Positions 7,028 to 16,370 are shown, counted from the first letter of the stretch. The stretch: 64,000 nucleotides of DNA from an uncultured Eubacteriales bacterium (GCA_902761755.1 CACWLP010000008.1:1-64000), one strand, 5' to 3'. Program-made: numbers and translations. The notes: a model not told the origin generated them from the letters alone.

Positions 7028-10000
7028 ATGGCGTTCGCGCACCTGCACCTGCATACGGAATACAGCCTGCTGGACGGCGCGTGCCGGATCAAAAAGCTGG
7101 TCCGGCGCATCAAAGAGCTGGGCATGGACAGCTGCGCCGTGACGGACCACGGGGTGCTCTACGGCGCCGTGGAATTCTATATGGCCTGCAGGGACGAGGG
7201 CATCCGGCCCATCATCGGGTGCGAAGCCTACGTCTGCCCGGACATGGAGGACAAGCGCACCCTGAGCCGGGAATACAGCCACCTGATTTTGCTGTGCGAA
7301 AACGAAACGGGCTATCAAAACCTCATGTATCTGGTGAGCGAGGCCTTCACCCGGGGGTTTTATTACCGGCCCCGGATGGACTATGCCCTGATCAAAGAGC
7401 ATCACGAGGGGCTGATCTGCCTGTCCGCCTGCATTTCCGGGGATCTGCCCAAGCTGCTTTTGGAGGAAAGATACGGCGACGCGGAAAAATACGTCCGCGC
7501 CATGCAGGCCCTGTTCGGCCCGGATCACTATTTCATCGAGATCATGGACCACGGGCTGCCGGAGGAAAAGACCGTGCTGCCCCGGCTGGTGGAAATGAGC
7601 CGGAAAACCGGCGCGCCCCTGGTGGCCACCAACGACTGCCATTACCTGCGCCGGGAGGACGCGGACGCCCAGGAGGTGCTCATGTGCATCCAGATGGGCA
7701 AGACCCTGGAGGACGACCAGCGCCTGCGCCAGCACACCCAGGAGCTGTACGTCAAATCCGAGGAAGAGATGCGCGCCCTGTTCCCGGATTTGCAGGACGC
7801 CGTGTCCCGGTCGGAGGAGATCGCCCAGCGCTGCCGGGTGGATTTCGATTTCCACACCGTGCACCTGCCCCGCTACGACGTGCCCGCCGGGGAAACGGCG
7901 GAGGGCATGCTGCGCCGGCTGTGCGAAGAGGGCTTGCGGGCCCGCTACGCCCCGGACGACCGGGCGGCCCGGGAACGGCTGGAATACGAGCTGAGCGTCA
8001 TCGTCAGGATGGGGTACGTGGATTACTTCCTCATCGTGTGGGATTTCATCAAATACGCCAAGGACCACGGCATCATGGTAGGCCCCGGGCGGGGCAGCGG
8101 CGCGGGCAGCATCGTGGCCTACTGCCTGAACATCACCATGCTGGACCCCCTGAAATACCAGCTGCTCTTTGAGCGCTTTCTGAACCCGGAAAGGGTGTCC
8201 ATGCCGGATATCGACGTGGACTTCTGCTATGAGCGCCGCCAGGAGGTCATCGACTATGTGGCCCGGAAGTACGGCCACGATCACGTCTGCCAGATCATCA
8301 CCTTCGGCACCATGGCGGCCCGGGGCGTGATCCGGGACGTGGGGCGGGTGCTGGGGTATTCCTACGCGGAAGTGGACCAGGTGGCCAAAGCCGTGCCAAT
8401 GGCGCTGGACATGACCCTGGAAAAAGCCATGAGCCAGAGCGCCGACCTGAAAACCATGTACGACACCGATCCCCGGGTGCGCCGCCTCATCGACACCGCC
8501 TCCACCCTGGAGGGCATGCCCCGCCACGCCTCCACCCACGCCGCCGGCGTGCTCATCACCCGGGAGGCGGCGACGCATTACGTGCCCCTGCAGAAGAACG
8601 ACGAGGTGATCACCACCCAATACCCCATGGGGATCATCGAAAAGCTGGGGCTTTTGAAAATGGACTTCCTGGGCCTGCGCACCCTCACCGTCATCCGGGA
8701 CACCCTGGACATGATCGAAAAGCGCGGCATCAGCTTAAAGCCCGAGGACATCCCCATGGACGACCCCGGGGTGTTCGATATGATCTGCGCCGGGGACACC
8801 GACGGCGTGTTCCAGCTGGAAGGCGGCGGCATGCGCACCTTCCTCACCAACATGCGTCCCCGCACCTTCGAGGACATCATCGCCGCCATCTCCCTCTACC
8901 GCCCCGGCCCCATGGAATCCATCCCCCGCTATATCCGGGGCAAGGATCACCCGGAGACCGTGCAGTACAAAACCCCCCTGCTGGCCCCCATTCTGGACGT
9001 GACCTACGGCTGCATGGTGTACCAGGAGCAGGTGATGCAGATCGTGCGGGACCTGGCGGGCTACTCCTACGGCCGCAGCGATCTGGTGCGCCGGGCCATG
9101 GCCAAAAAGAAAAAGGACGTGATGGCAAAAGAGCGGAAGAATTTCGTCTACGGCAGCCAGGAGGAGCACATCCCCGGCGCCGTATCGAAGGGCATCCCGG
9201 CTGAAACCGCCGAATCCATCTTCGACGAAATGACCGCCTTCGCCTCCTACGCCTTCAACAAGCCCCACGCCGCCTGCTACGCCGTGGTGGCCCTGCAGAC
9301 GGGCTATCTGAAATATCATTATCCGGCGGAGTTCATGGCCGCGCTGATGAATTCCGTCACCGGCAACGCCGCCAAGATCGCGGCCTATATCTATTACTGC
9401 CGCCAGAAAGGCATCCCCATCCTGCCGCCCCGAATCAATTCCTCCTTCCGTCCCTTCACCGTGGACGCCCAGGAAAACGGAAAGCAGGGCATCCGCTTCG
9501 GCATGGGCGGGGTCAGGAACGTGGGCGACAAAGCGGTGGAAAGCATCGTGGAGGAGCGGCAGGCCCACGGCCCCTTCCGGGATATTTTCGATTTCTGCCG
9601 GCGCGTGGGCGGCGAGGACGTGAACAAGCGCGCCGTGGAAAGCCTGATCAAGGCGGGGTGCTTCGACGGCCTGGGGGCGAAGCGCGCCCAATGCCTGGCC
9701 GTGTTTGAAAGCGCCATGGACGCCCAGGCGAACCGGCGCAAGCAGAATGTGTCCGGCCAGCTTTCCCTTTTTGATTTCGGCCAGCCCGCGGAAAGCATGA
9801 TCTCTTCCGAAACTTATCCCGATCTGCCGGAATACCCCCTCAAGGAGCTGCTGGCCCAGGAAAAGGAAATGACGGGGGTTTACTGCTCCGCCCACCCCCT
9901 GGACGAGTACGCCGATTATATGAAGCACCTGAGCTTCTCCACCGCGGATCTGGCCGCCCTTTCCGAACGGGAGGATCAGGGCCTGTCCGAAGACGGCAAG

Positions 10001-10549
10001 CGGGTCACCATGGGCGGCATCATCGTGGAAACCCACGGCAAGGCCACCAGGAAGGGCGCCATGATGGGCTTCCTCACCCTGGAGGACCAGACCGGCCAGG
10101 TGGAATGCCTGCTGTTCCCCAAGGTGTACGAGCGCTATCACCGGGAGATCGCCGCCGACCAGGCGGTGCTGGTGACGGGCAAACTGTCCGTCCGGGAGGA
10201 CGAGGACGCAAAGCTGCTGGTCGACGTGATCGAGCCCATGGGCCGCGGCGCCCCCGTGGGCGTCAGCAGAGAAGCGCCGCCGCCCATGACCGACGCCCAG
10301 AAAGCGAAAGCCGCCCCGGAAAAGCTCTATCTGCGCCTGCGCCGGGATCAGATCCCCGCGGTACGGGAAATCCTTTCCGAATTGGCAGCCGGCGCCCCCG
10401 GCCAGACGCCGGTGTACATGAACCTGCCGGAGGAGGGCATCACCCTGCTGTTCCCCCCGGAAGTGTGGGTTTCCGACTGCGAAAACGCCCGGCGCTCGCT
10501 GCTTTCGTTGCTGCCGCCGGAGGATGTGAAGGCCGTCCGCCGGGGCTGA
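7028..10549 (+). CDS. dnaE: DNA polymerase III subunit alpha
   Basis: DnaE is a C-family replicative polymerase. The 1173-residue length fits the family. The N-terminal PHP domain starts HLHLHTEYSLLDG (residues 5-17). The palm domain has MVGPGRGSGAGSIVAYCLN and the catalytic aspartate pair in MPDIDVDF (about residues 396-403). The fingers and beta-binding region follow, with YNRP-like SLYRPGPMESIPRYI. An OB fold (VTMGGIIVETHGKATRKG) lies near residue 1000. In low-GC relatives DnaE works beside PolC, which is not in this window. It is followed 26 bases later by a kinase gene that may be read from the same promoter. Confidence 0.97.
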   Translation: MAFAHLHLHTEYSLLDGACRIKKLVRRIKELGMDSCAVTDHGVLYGAVEFYMACRDEGIRPIIGCEAYVCPDMEDKRTLSREYSHLILLCENETGYQNLMYLVSEAFTRGFYYRPRMDYALIKEHHEGLICLSACISGDLPKLLLEERYGDAEKYVRAMQALFGPDHYFIEIMDHGLPEEKTVLPRLVEMSRKTGAPLVATNDCHYLRREDADAQEVLMCIQMGKTLEDDQRLRQHTQELYVKSEEEMRALFPDLQDAVSRSEEIAQRCRVDFDFHTVHLPRYDVPAGETAEGMLRRLCEEGLRARYAPDDRAARERLEYELSVIVRMGYVDYFLIVWDFIKYAKDHGIMVGPGRGSGAGSIVAYCLNITMLDPLKYQLLFERFLNPERVSMPDIDVDFCYERRQEVIDYVARKYGHDHVCQIITFGTMAARGVIRDVGRVLGYSYAEVDQVAKAVPMALDMTLEKAMSQSADLKTMYDTDPRVRRLIDTASTLEGMPRHASTHAAGVLITREAATHYVPLQKNDEVITTQYPMGIIEKLGLLKMDFLGLRTLTVIRDTLDMIEKRGISLKPEDIPMDDPGVFDMICAGDTDGVFQLEGGGMRTFLTNMRPRTFEDIIAAISLYRPGPMESIPRYIRGKDHPETVQYKTPLLAPILDVTYGCMVYQEQVMQIVRDLAGYSYGRSDLVRRAMAKKKKDVMAKERKNFVYGSQEEHIPGAVSKGIPAETAESIFDEMTAFASYAFNKPHAACYAVVALQTGYLKYHYPAEFMAALMNSVTGNAAKIAAYIYYCRQKGIPILPPRINSSFRPFTVDAQENGKQGIRFGMGGVRNVGDKAVESIVEERQAHGPFRDIFDFCRRVGGEDVNKRAVESLIKAGCFDGLGAKRAQCLAVFESAMDAQANRRKQNVSGQLSLFDFGQPAESMISSETYPDLPEYPLKELLAQEKEMTGVYCSAHPLDEYADYMKHLSFSTADLAALSEREDQGLSEDGKRVTMGGIIVETHGKATRKGAMMGFLTLEDQTGQVECLLFPKVYERYHREIAADQAVLVTGKLSVREDEDAKLLVDVIEPMGRGAPVGVSREAPPPMTDAQKAKAAPEKLYLRLRRDQIPAVREILSELAAGAPGQTPVYMNLPEEGITLLFPPEVWVSDCENARRSLLSLLPPEDVKAVRRG

Positions 10550-10575
10550 GAAACCGCCCGTAAGGAGATGAAGCA

Positions 10576-11466
10576 GTGAAGATCCAGCCACAGTTCAATC
10601 TGCGCAAAGCCGCGCTGTACGTTATCGTCATCAACGCCATGGAGATCGCGGCGGTGGTGGCGCTGGCGGTGCTGGTGCTCAACGATCGGTTCAATAAAAT
10701 GCTCAACGGCCCCCTGGGCGATATCCTGGTGCTGGCGCTGGCCATCGCCGTCACCTGGGGCGCGGTCATGGACATCCGGGAGGCGGCAAAAGCCATGAGG
10801 ATGTCCGTAAAGCTCCAGGGCCTGGATGAAACCGTCAGCCAGATGACGGATCTGAACACCGCCCTGCGGGCCCAGCGCCACGATTTCCTCAATCACCTCC
10901 AGGTGGTGTACAGCCTGATCGAAATGCGGGAATACGACGAGGCCAACCAATACATCGAGCAGGTTTACGGCGATATCCGCTCCGTCAGCCGCACCATGAA
11001 AACCGCCTGCGCCCCGGTGAACGCCCTGCTGCGGGCTAAAGTGACGGAGGCGGAAAAGCGCGGCATCCGGGTGGAACTGGATGTGAACGCCTCCTGGAAG
11101 GAACTGCCCCTGCCGGCGTGGGAAATGTGCCGGGTGCTGTCCAACCTGATCGACAACGCCATGGACGCCCTGGAGGGGACGGAGCATCCCTGCCTGTGGA
11201 TCACGCTTTCGGAGGACGTGAAGAGCTTTTCCTTCACCGTGCGGAACAACGGCCCCATGATCCCCGAAAAGAGCCGCGCCGCCATCTTCGAGGCCGGGGT
11301 GTCCGGCAAGGGCGAAGGCCGGGGCATGGGCCTCTATATCGCCCGGGAAACCATGCGCGGCGCCGCCGGGGACCTGGCCGTGGAAAGCAGCGAGGACGCC
11401 ACCGCCTTTTCCGGCTTCGTGCCCAAGGTGCTCAAAGCCGCGGAGGAAGAGGAGAAGCAGCCATGA
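10576..11466 (+). CDS. SpoOB-type sensor histidine kinase
   Basis: The 296-residue membrane protein has two predicted membrane segments (about residues 13-35 and 46-66). A dimerisation helix pair then carries QRHDFLNHLQVVYSLIE, the H-box of SpoOB/citrate-type kinases. The HATPase domain has the N-box SNLIDNAMDALEG and G-box GKGEGRGMGLYIA. It has no extracytoplasmic sensor loop of any size and no partner response regulator nearby, so its signal and target are unknown; AgrC- and NatK-like kinases have similar plans. A GTG start at 10576 follows AAGGAG. The stop overlaps the next ATG (ATGA), which points to translational coupling with the HD hydrolase. Confidence 0.85.
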   Translation: MKIQPQFNLRKAALYVIVINAMEIAAVVALAVLVLNDRFNKMLNGPLGDILVLALAIAVTWGAVMDIREAAKAMRMSVKLQGLDETVSQMTDLNTALRAQRHDFLNHLQVVYSLIEMREYDEANQYIEQVYGDIRSVSRTMKTACAPVNALLRAKVTEAEKRGIRVELDVNASWKELPLPAWEMCRVLSNLIDNAMDALEGTEHPCLWITLSEDVKSFSFTVRNNGPMIPEKSRAAIFEAGVSGKGEGRGMGLYIARETMRGAAGDLAVESSEDATAFSGFVPKVLKAAEEEEKQP

Positions 11467-12029
11467 ACGCGAAAGAATACCTTTCCATCCTTCACACGGC
11501 GGAGCGGCTCAAGGATACGCCCCGCCACTGCACCACCGCCAAAGGCCGGGTGGAAAGCGTGGCGGAGCACAGCTGGCGGCTGGCGCTGATGGCCTTCCTG
11601 CTCCGGGAGGAATTCCCGGATCTGGATACGGACCGGGTGATCCGCATGTGCCTGATCCACGATCTGGGAGAATGCTTCACCGGCGATATCCCCGTCTTCA
11701 GAAAAACCGACGCGGACCGGGAAACGGAGGATTCCCTGCTGGAAAAGTGGGTGCGTTCCCTGCCCGCCGGCGTTTCGGCGGAAATGGCGGCGCTGTACCG
11801 GGAAATGGACGCCCTGGAAACCCCGGAAGCCCGGGTATACAAGGCGCTGGACAAAATGGAAGCCCTGATCCAGCACAACGAATCGCCCCTGTCCACCTGG
11901 TCGGAAAACGAATACTCCCTCAACAAAACCTACGCCTTCGACGCCGCCGCCTTTTCCCCCTGGCTGACGGCGCTCAGGCAGGAGATCCTGCAGGACACCC
12001 TGCGCAAAATCGACACCGAGAAAGGCTGA
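11463..12029 (+). CDS. HD domain hydrolase (YfbR-like)
   Basis: The 188-residue product is an HD-superfamily metal-dependent phosphohydrolase. Its metal ligands appear as VAEHSWR near residue 35, LIHDLGE near residue 68, and later YKALDKMEALIQHN with an Asp. This arrangement matches YfbR/HDDC2-type 5'-deoxynucleotidases, which remove phosphate from dNMPs. The ATG overlaps the kinase stop codon, and mnmE begins 6 bases after its end, so it sits in the middle of a tight gene row. Substrate specificity cannot be told from sequence. Confidence 0.82.
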   Translation: MNAKEYLSILHTAERLKDTPRHCTTAKGRVESVAEHSWRLALMAFLLREEFPDLDTDRVIRMCLIHDLGECFTGDIPVFRKTDADRETEDSLLEKWVRSLPAGVSAEMAALYREMDALETPEARVYKALDKMEALIQHNESPLSTWSENEYSLNKTYAFDAAAFSPWLTALRQEILQDTLRKIDTEKG

Positions 12030-12035
12030 TTTTTC

Positions 12036-13364
12036 ATGCAGCCCACCGATACCATCTGCGCCCTCGCCACCGCGCCGGGAGAAGGCGGCATCGCCATCGT
12101 GCGCGTCAGCGGGCCGGAAGCGGAAACGCTTCTCGCCGCGCTCATTTCCCCCGCCCACGGCTGGGAAAGCCACAGGATGTACTACGGCCACGCCGTTTTT
12201 CAGGGCGAGACCCTGGACGAGTGCATGGCCGTTCTGTTCCGCGCACCCCGGAGCTACACCCGGGAGGACGTGGCGGAGATCCACCTCCACGGCGGGGATT
12301 GGGCGGCCCAAAGCGTGCTTTCCGCCCTGTACCGCCTGGGCGCCCGGGCGGCGGAGCCCGGGGAGTTCACCCGCCGGGCCTTCCTCAACGGCCGGATCGA
12401 CCTGAGCCGCGCCGAGGCCGTGATGGACCTGATCTCCGCCGAAGGGAAGCGGGCGGCCCGGGCCGCCGTGCGTCAGCTGGACGGCGGGGTGAGCGCCTTC
12501 ATCCGCACCGCCCAGGAGGAATTGCTTTCCCTGCTCTCCGGCGCGGCGGCTGCCATCGACTACCCCGAGGAGATCACCTGGGAGGAAGCGGCCGCCCGGC
12601 TGGAGACCGGGGCCCGCGCCCTGGCGGACAAACTGGACGCCGCCTGCGACGAGCGGGGCGCCCGCATCGCCCGCCACGGGCTGGAAGCGGTGCTCTGCGG
12701 GCGGCCCAACGTGGGCAAATCCAGCCTGCTCAACGCCCTGGCCCGGCAGGAAGCCGCCATCGTCACCGATATTCCCGGCACCACCCGGGACGTGATCCGC
12801 GCGGACGTGATGATCGACGGGCTGCGGGTGCGCATTTCCGATACCGCCGGGCTCCGGGAGGGCAGCGACCCCATCGAGCGCATCGGTGTTTCCCGGGCGC
12901 GCCGGGCCATCGCCGGGGCGGACGTGGTGCTGGCGGTGTTCGATTCCTCCCATCCCCTCACCGACGAGGACCGGCAGCTCCTCCGGGACACTCAGGACGC
13001 CCCCCGGATCATCGTGCTCAATCAGTGCGACCGGGAAGCCGTCCTCTCCCCCGGGGATTTCGACAGCCCCGCCGTGGTCTCTGCCGTCACGGGAGAAGGC
13101 ATCGCCGCCCTGGAAAAGCGCATCGCCGCCTTCGGAGCCGGAGCCGGGGAGAGCGAACTGACCCAGGAGCGCCATATGCGCCTGGCCCGGCAGGCCGCCG
13201 CTTCCCTCCGGGCCGCCGCGGACGCCTGCGCCGCCGGCGAACCGGTGGATCTGGCGGTGATCGATCTCCAGGAGGCGCTGGGAACGCTGGGGCGCATCAC
13301 CGGGGATCGGGTGGACGAACAGCTGCTGGACGAGATCTTTTCCCGTTTCTGCGTGGGAAAGTGA
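12036..13364 (+). CDS. mnmE: tRNA uridine-5-carboxymethylaminomethyl(34) synthesis GTPase
   Basis: MnmE works with MnmG to modify the wobble uridine of several tRNAs using methylene-tetrahydrofolate. The 442-residue length is slightly short for the family. The N-terminal TrmE domain begins DTICALATAPGEGGIAIVRVSG, with the folate-binding dimer region after it. The inserted G domain has G1 GRPNVGKSSLLN, G2/G3 IPGTTRD and DTAGLREGSD, and G4 NQCD. The C-terminus ends in FSRFCVGK, the family C(I/V)GK motif with the catalytic cysteine. MnmG is not in the window. The context with an HD hydrolase and a Rho-like gene is not the usual one (jag, mnmG). Confidence 0.96.
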   Translation: MQPTDTICALATAPGEGGIAIVRVSGPEAETLLAALISPAHGWESHRMYYGHAVFQGETLDECMAVLFRAPRSYTREDVAEIHLHGGDWAAQSVLSALYRLGARAAEPGEFTRRAFLNGRIDLSRAEAVMDLISAEGKRAARAAVRQLDGGVSAFIRTAQEELLSLLSGAAAAIDYPEEITWEEAAARLETGARALADKLDAACDERGARIARHGLEAVLCGRPNVGKSSLLNALARQEAAIVTDIPGTTRDVIRADVMIDGLRVRISDTAGLREGSDPIERIGVSRARRAIAGADVVLAVFDSSHPLTDEDRQLLRDTQDAPRIIVLNQCDREAVLSPGDFDSPAVVSAVTGEGIAALEKRIAAFGAGAGESELTQERHMRLARQAAASLRAAADACAAGEPVDLAVIDLQEALGTLGRITGDRVDEQLLDEIFSRFCVGK

Positions 13365-13412
13365 AAAAACCGCCCGGGGCTATGCAATCTGTAAAGGAAC
13401 TGTAAATTTTTT

Positions 13413-13472
13413 TGTGACGAGCCTACGAATTTTGTCACAGCCGTTGAAATGGCGGCGGATATCTGGTATAAT
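13413..13472 (+). promoter_or_regulatory. Promoter with upstream inverted repeat before the Rho-like gene
   Basis: TTGAAA (13444-13449) and TATAAT (13467-13472) are 17 bases apart. Just upstream is an inverted repeat TGTGAC...GTCACA (13413-13439) that could bind a regulator. The predicted transcript has a leader of about 195 bases before the ATG at 13675. The leader has pyrimidine-rich stretches but no hairpin I can name, and no other feature fills the 310-base gap. Confidence 0.65.
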
Positions 13473-13674
13473 CAGCCCATCGACCGGCCCCATTTTTGCC
13501 CATTGCATTCATTTTTTCAAAGCGAGGTCAAAACAGTTTTCATGAAGCGGAAGGACGGAGAATAAGGCCCCTGTTGCCAAAGGCTTATCGGTGATCGCCC
13601 CGTAAGTCTTTTTCCTTCTTTTTTCCGCCGTGCGCCGGTCTCCCATTCACCCATTGCGTTTCAAGGAGGAACCC

Positions 13675-15465
13675 ATGAGCGAAGATTTTGAAAGCTTATC
13701 CGTAGCAGAACTGCGCCAGAAGGCCAAGGAAATGGGCGTCAAGCTGGGCGCCGGCATCAACAAGCAGGGCATCATCGAAAAGCTGCAAGCCGCCGCGGAG
13801 GGAAACGCCCCCGCCGAGGAAAGCGCGCCCGCGGAGGAATTTGCCCCCGCCCGTCCCGTGCGCAGCGCGGTGCTGATCACCGATGACGAGCCGGAGGAGG
13901 ACGAGGACGATATCCCCGTGCTGACCCCCAACCCCGCCCTGGCTGCCGCGCCCCGCACGCCGCGGACTCCCGTGCCCACCGGCGCCGCCGCCCCGGCCAC
14001 CTCATCCCTGTCTTCTATTTCCGCCAAGGCCCCGGCTTTCACCATGGAAGGCTCCCGGGCCTGGCACAATCCCCGGGCGTACCAGGCTCCCGCAGCCCCG
14101 CGGCACACCGCCGCCCCGGGCTGGAACACCCGGCCCGCCGCCGGCACGGAAAGGGCCTACGGCCGTCCCGACGCTTCCGTACAGGGCGCGGCCCGGCCCC
14201 AGCCCGCCCAGCCTTCCTATCCCGTGCGCTTCGGCCCCGCCGAATCCGCCCCCCAGGAAGCGCCCCGGACGCCTGAAACCCATGCGCCCTACACCCAGGA
14301 TTATCCGCCCCGGCAGGATTATCAGCCCCGCCAGGATTACCAGCCCCGCCAGGATTACCAGCCCCGGCAGGATTATCAGCCCCGGCAGGATTATGCCCCC
14401 CGCCAGGATTACCAGCCCCGCCAGGATTATCAGCCCCAGGCGCCCGCCGGCCCCAGCATCGCCGAGATCCTGGCCGCCGGGGAATGCGGCGACGGCGAAG
14501 GCGTGCTGGACGTGCATCCCGACGGCTACGGCTTCCTGCGGGCCAGCCAGTACCGCCCCGGCAAGGGCGACGTCTACATCGCCAACGCCCAGATCCGGCG
14601 CTTCTCCCTGCGCTCCGGCGATTATGTGGTGGGCAAGACAAAACCGCAGAAGGACAGCGACCGTTTCAGCGCCATGCTCTACATCACCGAGATCAACGGC
14701 CGCGCCGCCGAAGAAACGGAGCAGCGGCCGCGGTTTGAGGAGCTGACCCCGGTATATCCCACCAAGCGGCTCACCCTCCACGCCCCCCGGGCCACGGACG
14801 GGCTGCTGCGGCAGATCGACCTGCTGGCTCCCATCGGCCTCGGCCAGCGGGTGCTGCTCACTTCCCCCGCGGGCGCCGACCGGCTGGAGCTGCTGCGGCA
14901 GCTGGCCGTGGCGGTGGACCGCAGCCACAGCAAGGCCCACCTGATGATCCTGCTGGTGGATCAGCGTCCCGAGGACATCACCTGGATGCAGGAGAACGCC
15001 CCCGGCGAGATCGTATGCACCTCCTTCGATCAGCCCCTGGAGGTACAGGGCCGGGTGGTGGAGCTGGTGATGGAGCGGGCCATGCGCCTGGCGGAAGAAA
15101 AGAAGGACGTGGTGCTCCTTTCCGACAGCCTGAACCGCATCTGCCGCGTCTGGGTGCCCCTTGCCCGGCCCCAGCCGGAGGAAGGCGCCAGCCCCACCGC
15201 CGTGACCCGGGTGAAGCGTTTTCTGGGCATCGCCCGGTGCCTCAAGGAGGGCGGCAGCATCACCCTGGTCACCACCACCGAGGTTTCCGAAGCCCGGCCG
15301 GATCACGCGCTGATGAACGAGATCCGCCGGTACATCAACTGCACCCTGGATGTGAACGCGGATTTCTCCGCCCTGAATACGGACGCCTCCCGGACGGAAA
15401 AAAGCGATCTGATCCTGAGCCAGAAGGATCAGGAGGAAGCCGCCCAGCTGCGGGAAAAAGGCTGA
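13675..15465 (+). CDS. Rho-like protein with degenerate ATPase site
   Basis: The 596-residue product is clearly built like transcription terminator Rho. It has a Rho N-terminal helix bundle (SVAELRQKAKEMGV), a low-complexity insert with seven PRQDY repeats (residues 212-252), a cold-shock RNA-binding domain (GVLDVHPDGYGFLRAS, NAQIRRFSLRSGDYVVGKTK) and the ATPase domain. Several active residues are missing. The P-loop PKAGKT becomes SPAGADRLELL (about 397-407), with Asp-Arg in place of Lys-Thr. The catalytic Glu of IDERPEE becomes Gln430 in VDQRPED. The GTGN Q-loop region is replaced, and the C-terminus stops about 40 residues early. Walker B (VVLLSDSLNR) and the arginine of SGTR (ASRTE) remain. 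It probably cannot hydrolyse ATP and may bind RNA or modulate a true Rho. The ATG follows AAGGAGG. Confidence 0.85.
   Translation: MSEDFESLSVAELRQKAKEMGVKLGAGINKQGIIEKLQAAAEGNAPAEESAPAEEFAPARPVRSAVLITDDEPEEDEDDIPVLTPNPALAAAPRTPRTPVPTGAAAPATSSLSSISAKAPAFTMEGSRAWHNPRAYQAPAAPRHTAAPGWNTRPAAGTERAYGRPDASVQGAARPQPAQPSYPVRFGPAESAPQEAPRTPETHAPYTQDYPPRQDYQPRQDYQPRQDYQPRQDYQPRQDYAPRQDYQPRQDYQPQAPAGPSIAEILAAGECGDGEGVLDVHPDGYGFLRASQYRPGKGDVYIANAQIRRFSLRSGDYVVGKTKPQKDSDRFSAMLYITEINGRAAEETEQRPRFEELTPVYPTKRLTLHAPRATDGLLRQIDLLAPIGLGQRVLLTSPAGADRLELLRQLAVAVDRSHSKAHLMILLVDQRPEDITWMQENAPGEIVCTSFDQPLEVQGRVVELVMERAMRLAEEKKDVVLLSDSLNRICRVWVPLARPQPEEGASPTAVTRVKRFLGIARCLKEGGSITLVTTTEVSEARPDHALMNEIRRYINCTLDVNADFSALNTDASRTEKSDLILSQKDQEEAAQLREKG
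14305..14430 (+). repeat. 18-base tandem repeat encoding PRQDYQ
   Basis: Seven in-frame 18-base units encode PRQDYQ (one copy ends in A) inside the insert of the Rho-like protein. The units are nearly identical in DNA, so recent slippage or expansion is likely and copy number may vary between strains. Confidence 0.9.
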
Positions 15466-15512
15466 TCGGGCGCGGATCTGGCAAAGGAAGAAACGCGATT
15501 TATAGAAAGAAG

Positions 15513-15542
15513 CCCCGGAAAAGCGGAAATGCTTCTCCGGGG
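15513..15542 (+). terminator. Hairpin after the Rho-like gene
   Basis: CCCCGGAAAAGC and GCTTCTCCGGGG pair around a six-base loop, with one mismatch, followed by TTCATCTTT. It lies 48 bases after the stop and could end the dnaE-to-Rho-like transcript. Confidence 0.5.
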
Positions 15543-15574
15543 TTCATCTTTAGCCGGCTTTCCTGGAAAGGGGC

Positions 15575-15619
15575 CTGGGGGAAACCGTTCTTTCGGGGCG
15601 AAAGAACGGTTTCCCCCAG
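15575..15619. repeat. Dispersed palindrome family 3 (ACCGTTCTTT type)
   Basis: Arms CTGGGGGAAACCGTTCTTTC and their complement form a near-perfect hairpin with a short GGGG loop. It is preceded by GCTTTCCTGGAAAG, the flank that also borders the copy at 35856. Its position between convergent genes suits a bidirectional terminator. Confidence 0.75.
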
Positions 15620-15626
15620 TAAAATT

Positions 15627-16370
15627 TTACAGCACTTTATTGAGAAAATCCCTGGTGCGCTGCTGGGCGGGATGGGAGAAGATCTCCTCCGGCGTGCCTT
15701 CCTCCACGATCTGGCCCTCGTCCATGAACAGCACCCGGTCGGCCACCTCCCGGGCGAAGCCCATCTCGTGGGTCACCACCACCATGGTCATGCCCGCCTG
15801 GGCCAGCTGCTTCATCACGTCCAGCACCTCGCCCACCATTTCCGGGTCCAGGGCGGAGGTGGGCTCGTCAAAGAGCATCACCTCCGGCTCCATGCACAGG
15901 GCGCGGACGATGGCGATGCGCTGCTTCTGCCCGCCGGAAAGCTGGCTGGGATAGGCCCCGGCCCGATCGGCCAGGTTCACGCGCTTGAGGAGCTCCATGG
16001 CCTTGGCTTCCGCCTCGGCCTTGCTTTTTTTCAGCAGCTTCACGGGGGCCAGGGTCATATTTTTGAGCACCGTCATATGGGGGAACAGATTGAAATGCTG
16101 AAACACCATGCCCATCTTCTGCCGGTGCAGATTCAGGTTCACCTTGGGGTCGGTGATGTCAACGCCCTCGAAGGTGACGGTGCCGGCGGTGGGCGTTTCC
16201 AGCAGGTTCAGGCAGCGCAGGAAGGTGGATTTTCCGCTGCCCGAGGGGCCGATCACCACCACCACCTCGCCCTTGCGGATCTCGGCGCTGACGCCCCGCA
16301 GGGCCTTGATCTCGCCGGAGCCGAAGTGCTTTTCCAGGTCCTTCACGGAAATGATCGTATCAGTGGTCAC
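15627..16370 (-). CDS. Polar amino acid ABC transporter, ATP-binding protein
   Basis: The 247-residue ATPase powers uptake through the permease encoded just upstream. It has Walker [10 protein letters not shown] (residues 37-45), the signature LSGGQKQR, Walker [15 protein letters not shown] and the H-loop VVVTHEM. It is close to GlnQ/ArtP/TcyN types. A GTG start at 16370 overlaps the permease stop by 11 bases, indicating translational coupling. Two ARG boxes in front of the first gene of the operon suggest arginine or a related basic amino acid as the substrate, which is inference. Confidence 0.93.
   Translation of the reverse strand: MTTDTIISVKDLEKHFGSGEIKALRGVSAEIRKGEVVVVIGPSGSGKSTFLRCLNLLETPTAGTVTFEGVDITDPKVNLNLHRQKMGMVFQHFNLFPHMTVLKNMTLAPVKLLKKSKAEAEAKAMELLKRVNLADRAGAYPSQLSGGQKQRIAIVRALCMEPEVMLFDEPTSALDPEMVGEVLDVMKQLAQAGMTMVVVTHEMGFAREVADRVLFMDEGQIVEEGTPEEIFSHPAQQRTRDFLNKVL

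Noticed and set aside
6962-8620. Long minus-strand frame opposite dnaE
   Set aside because: It is a shadow of dnaE with biased composition and no domain or ribosome binding site.
14305-14430. Short regular repeats resembling a CRISPR or minisatellite
   Set aside because: The 18-base units are in frame inside a coding sequence and encode PRQDYQ.
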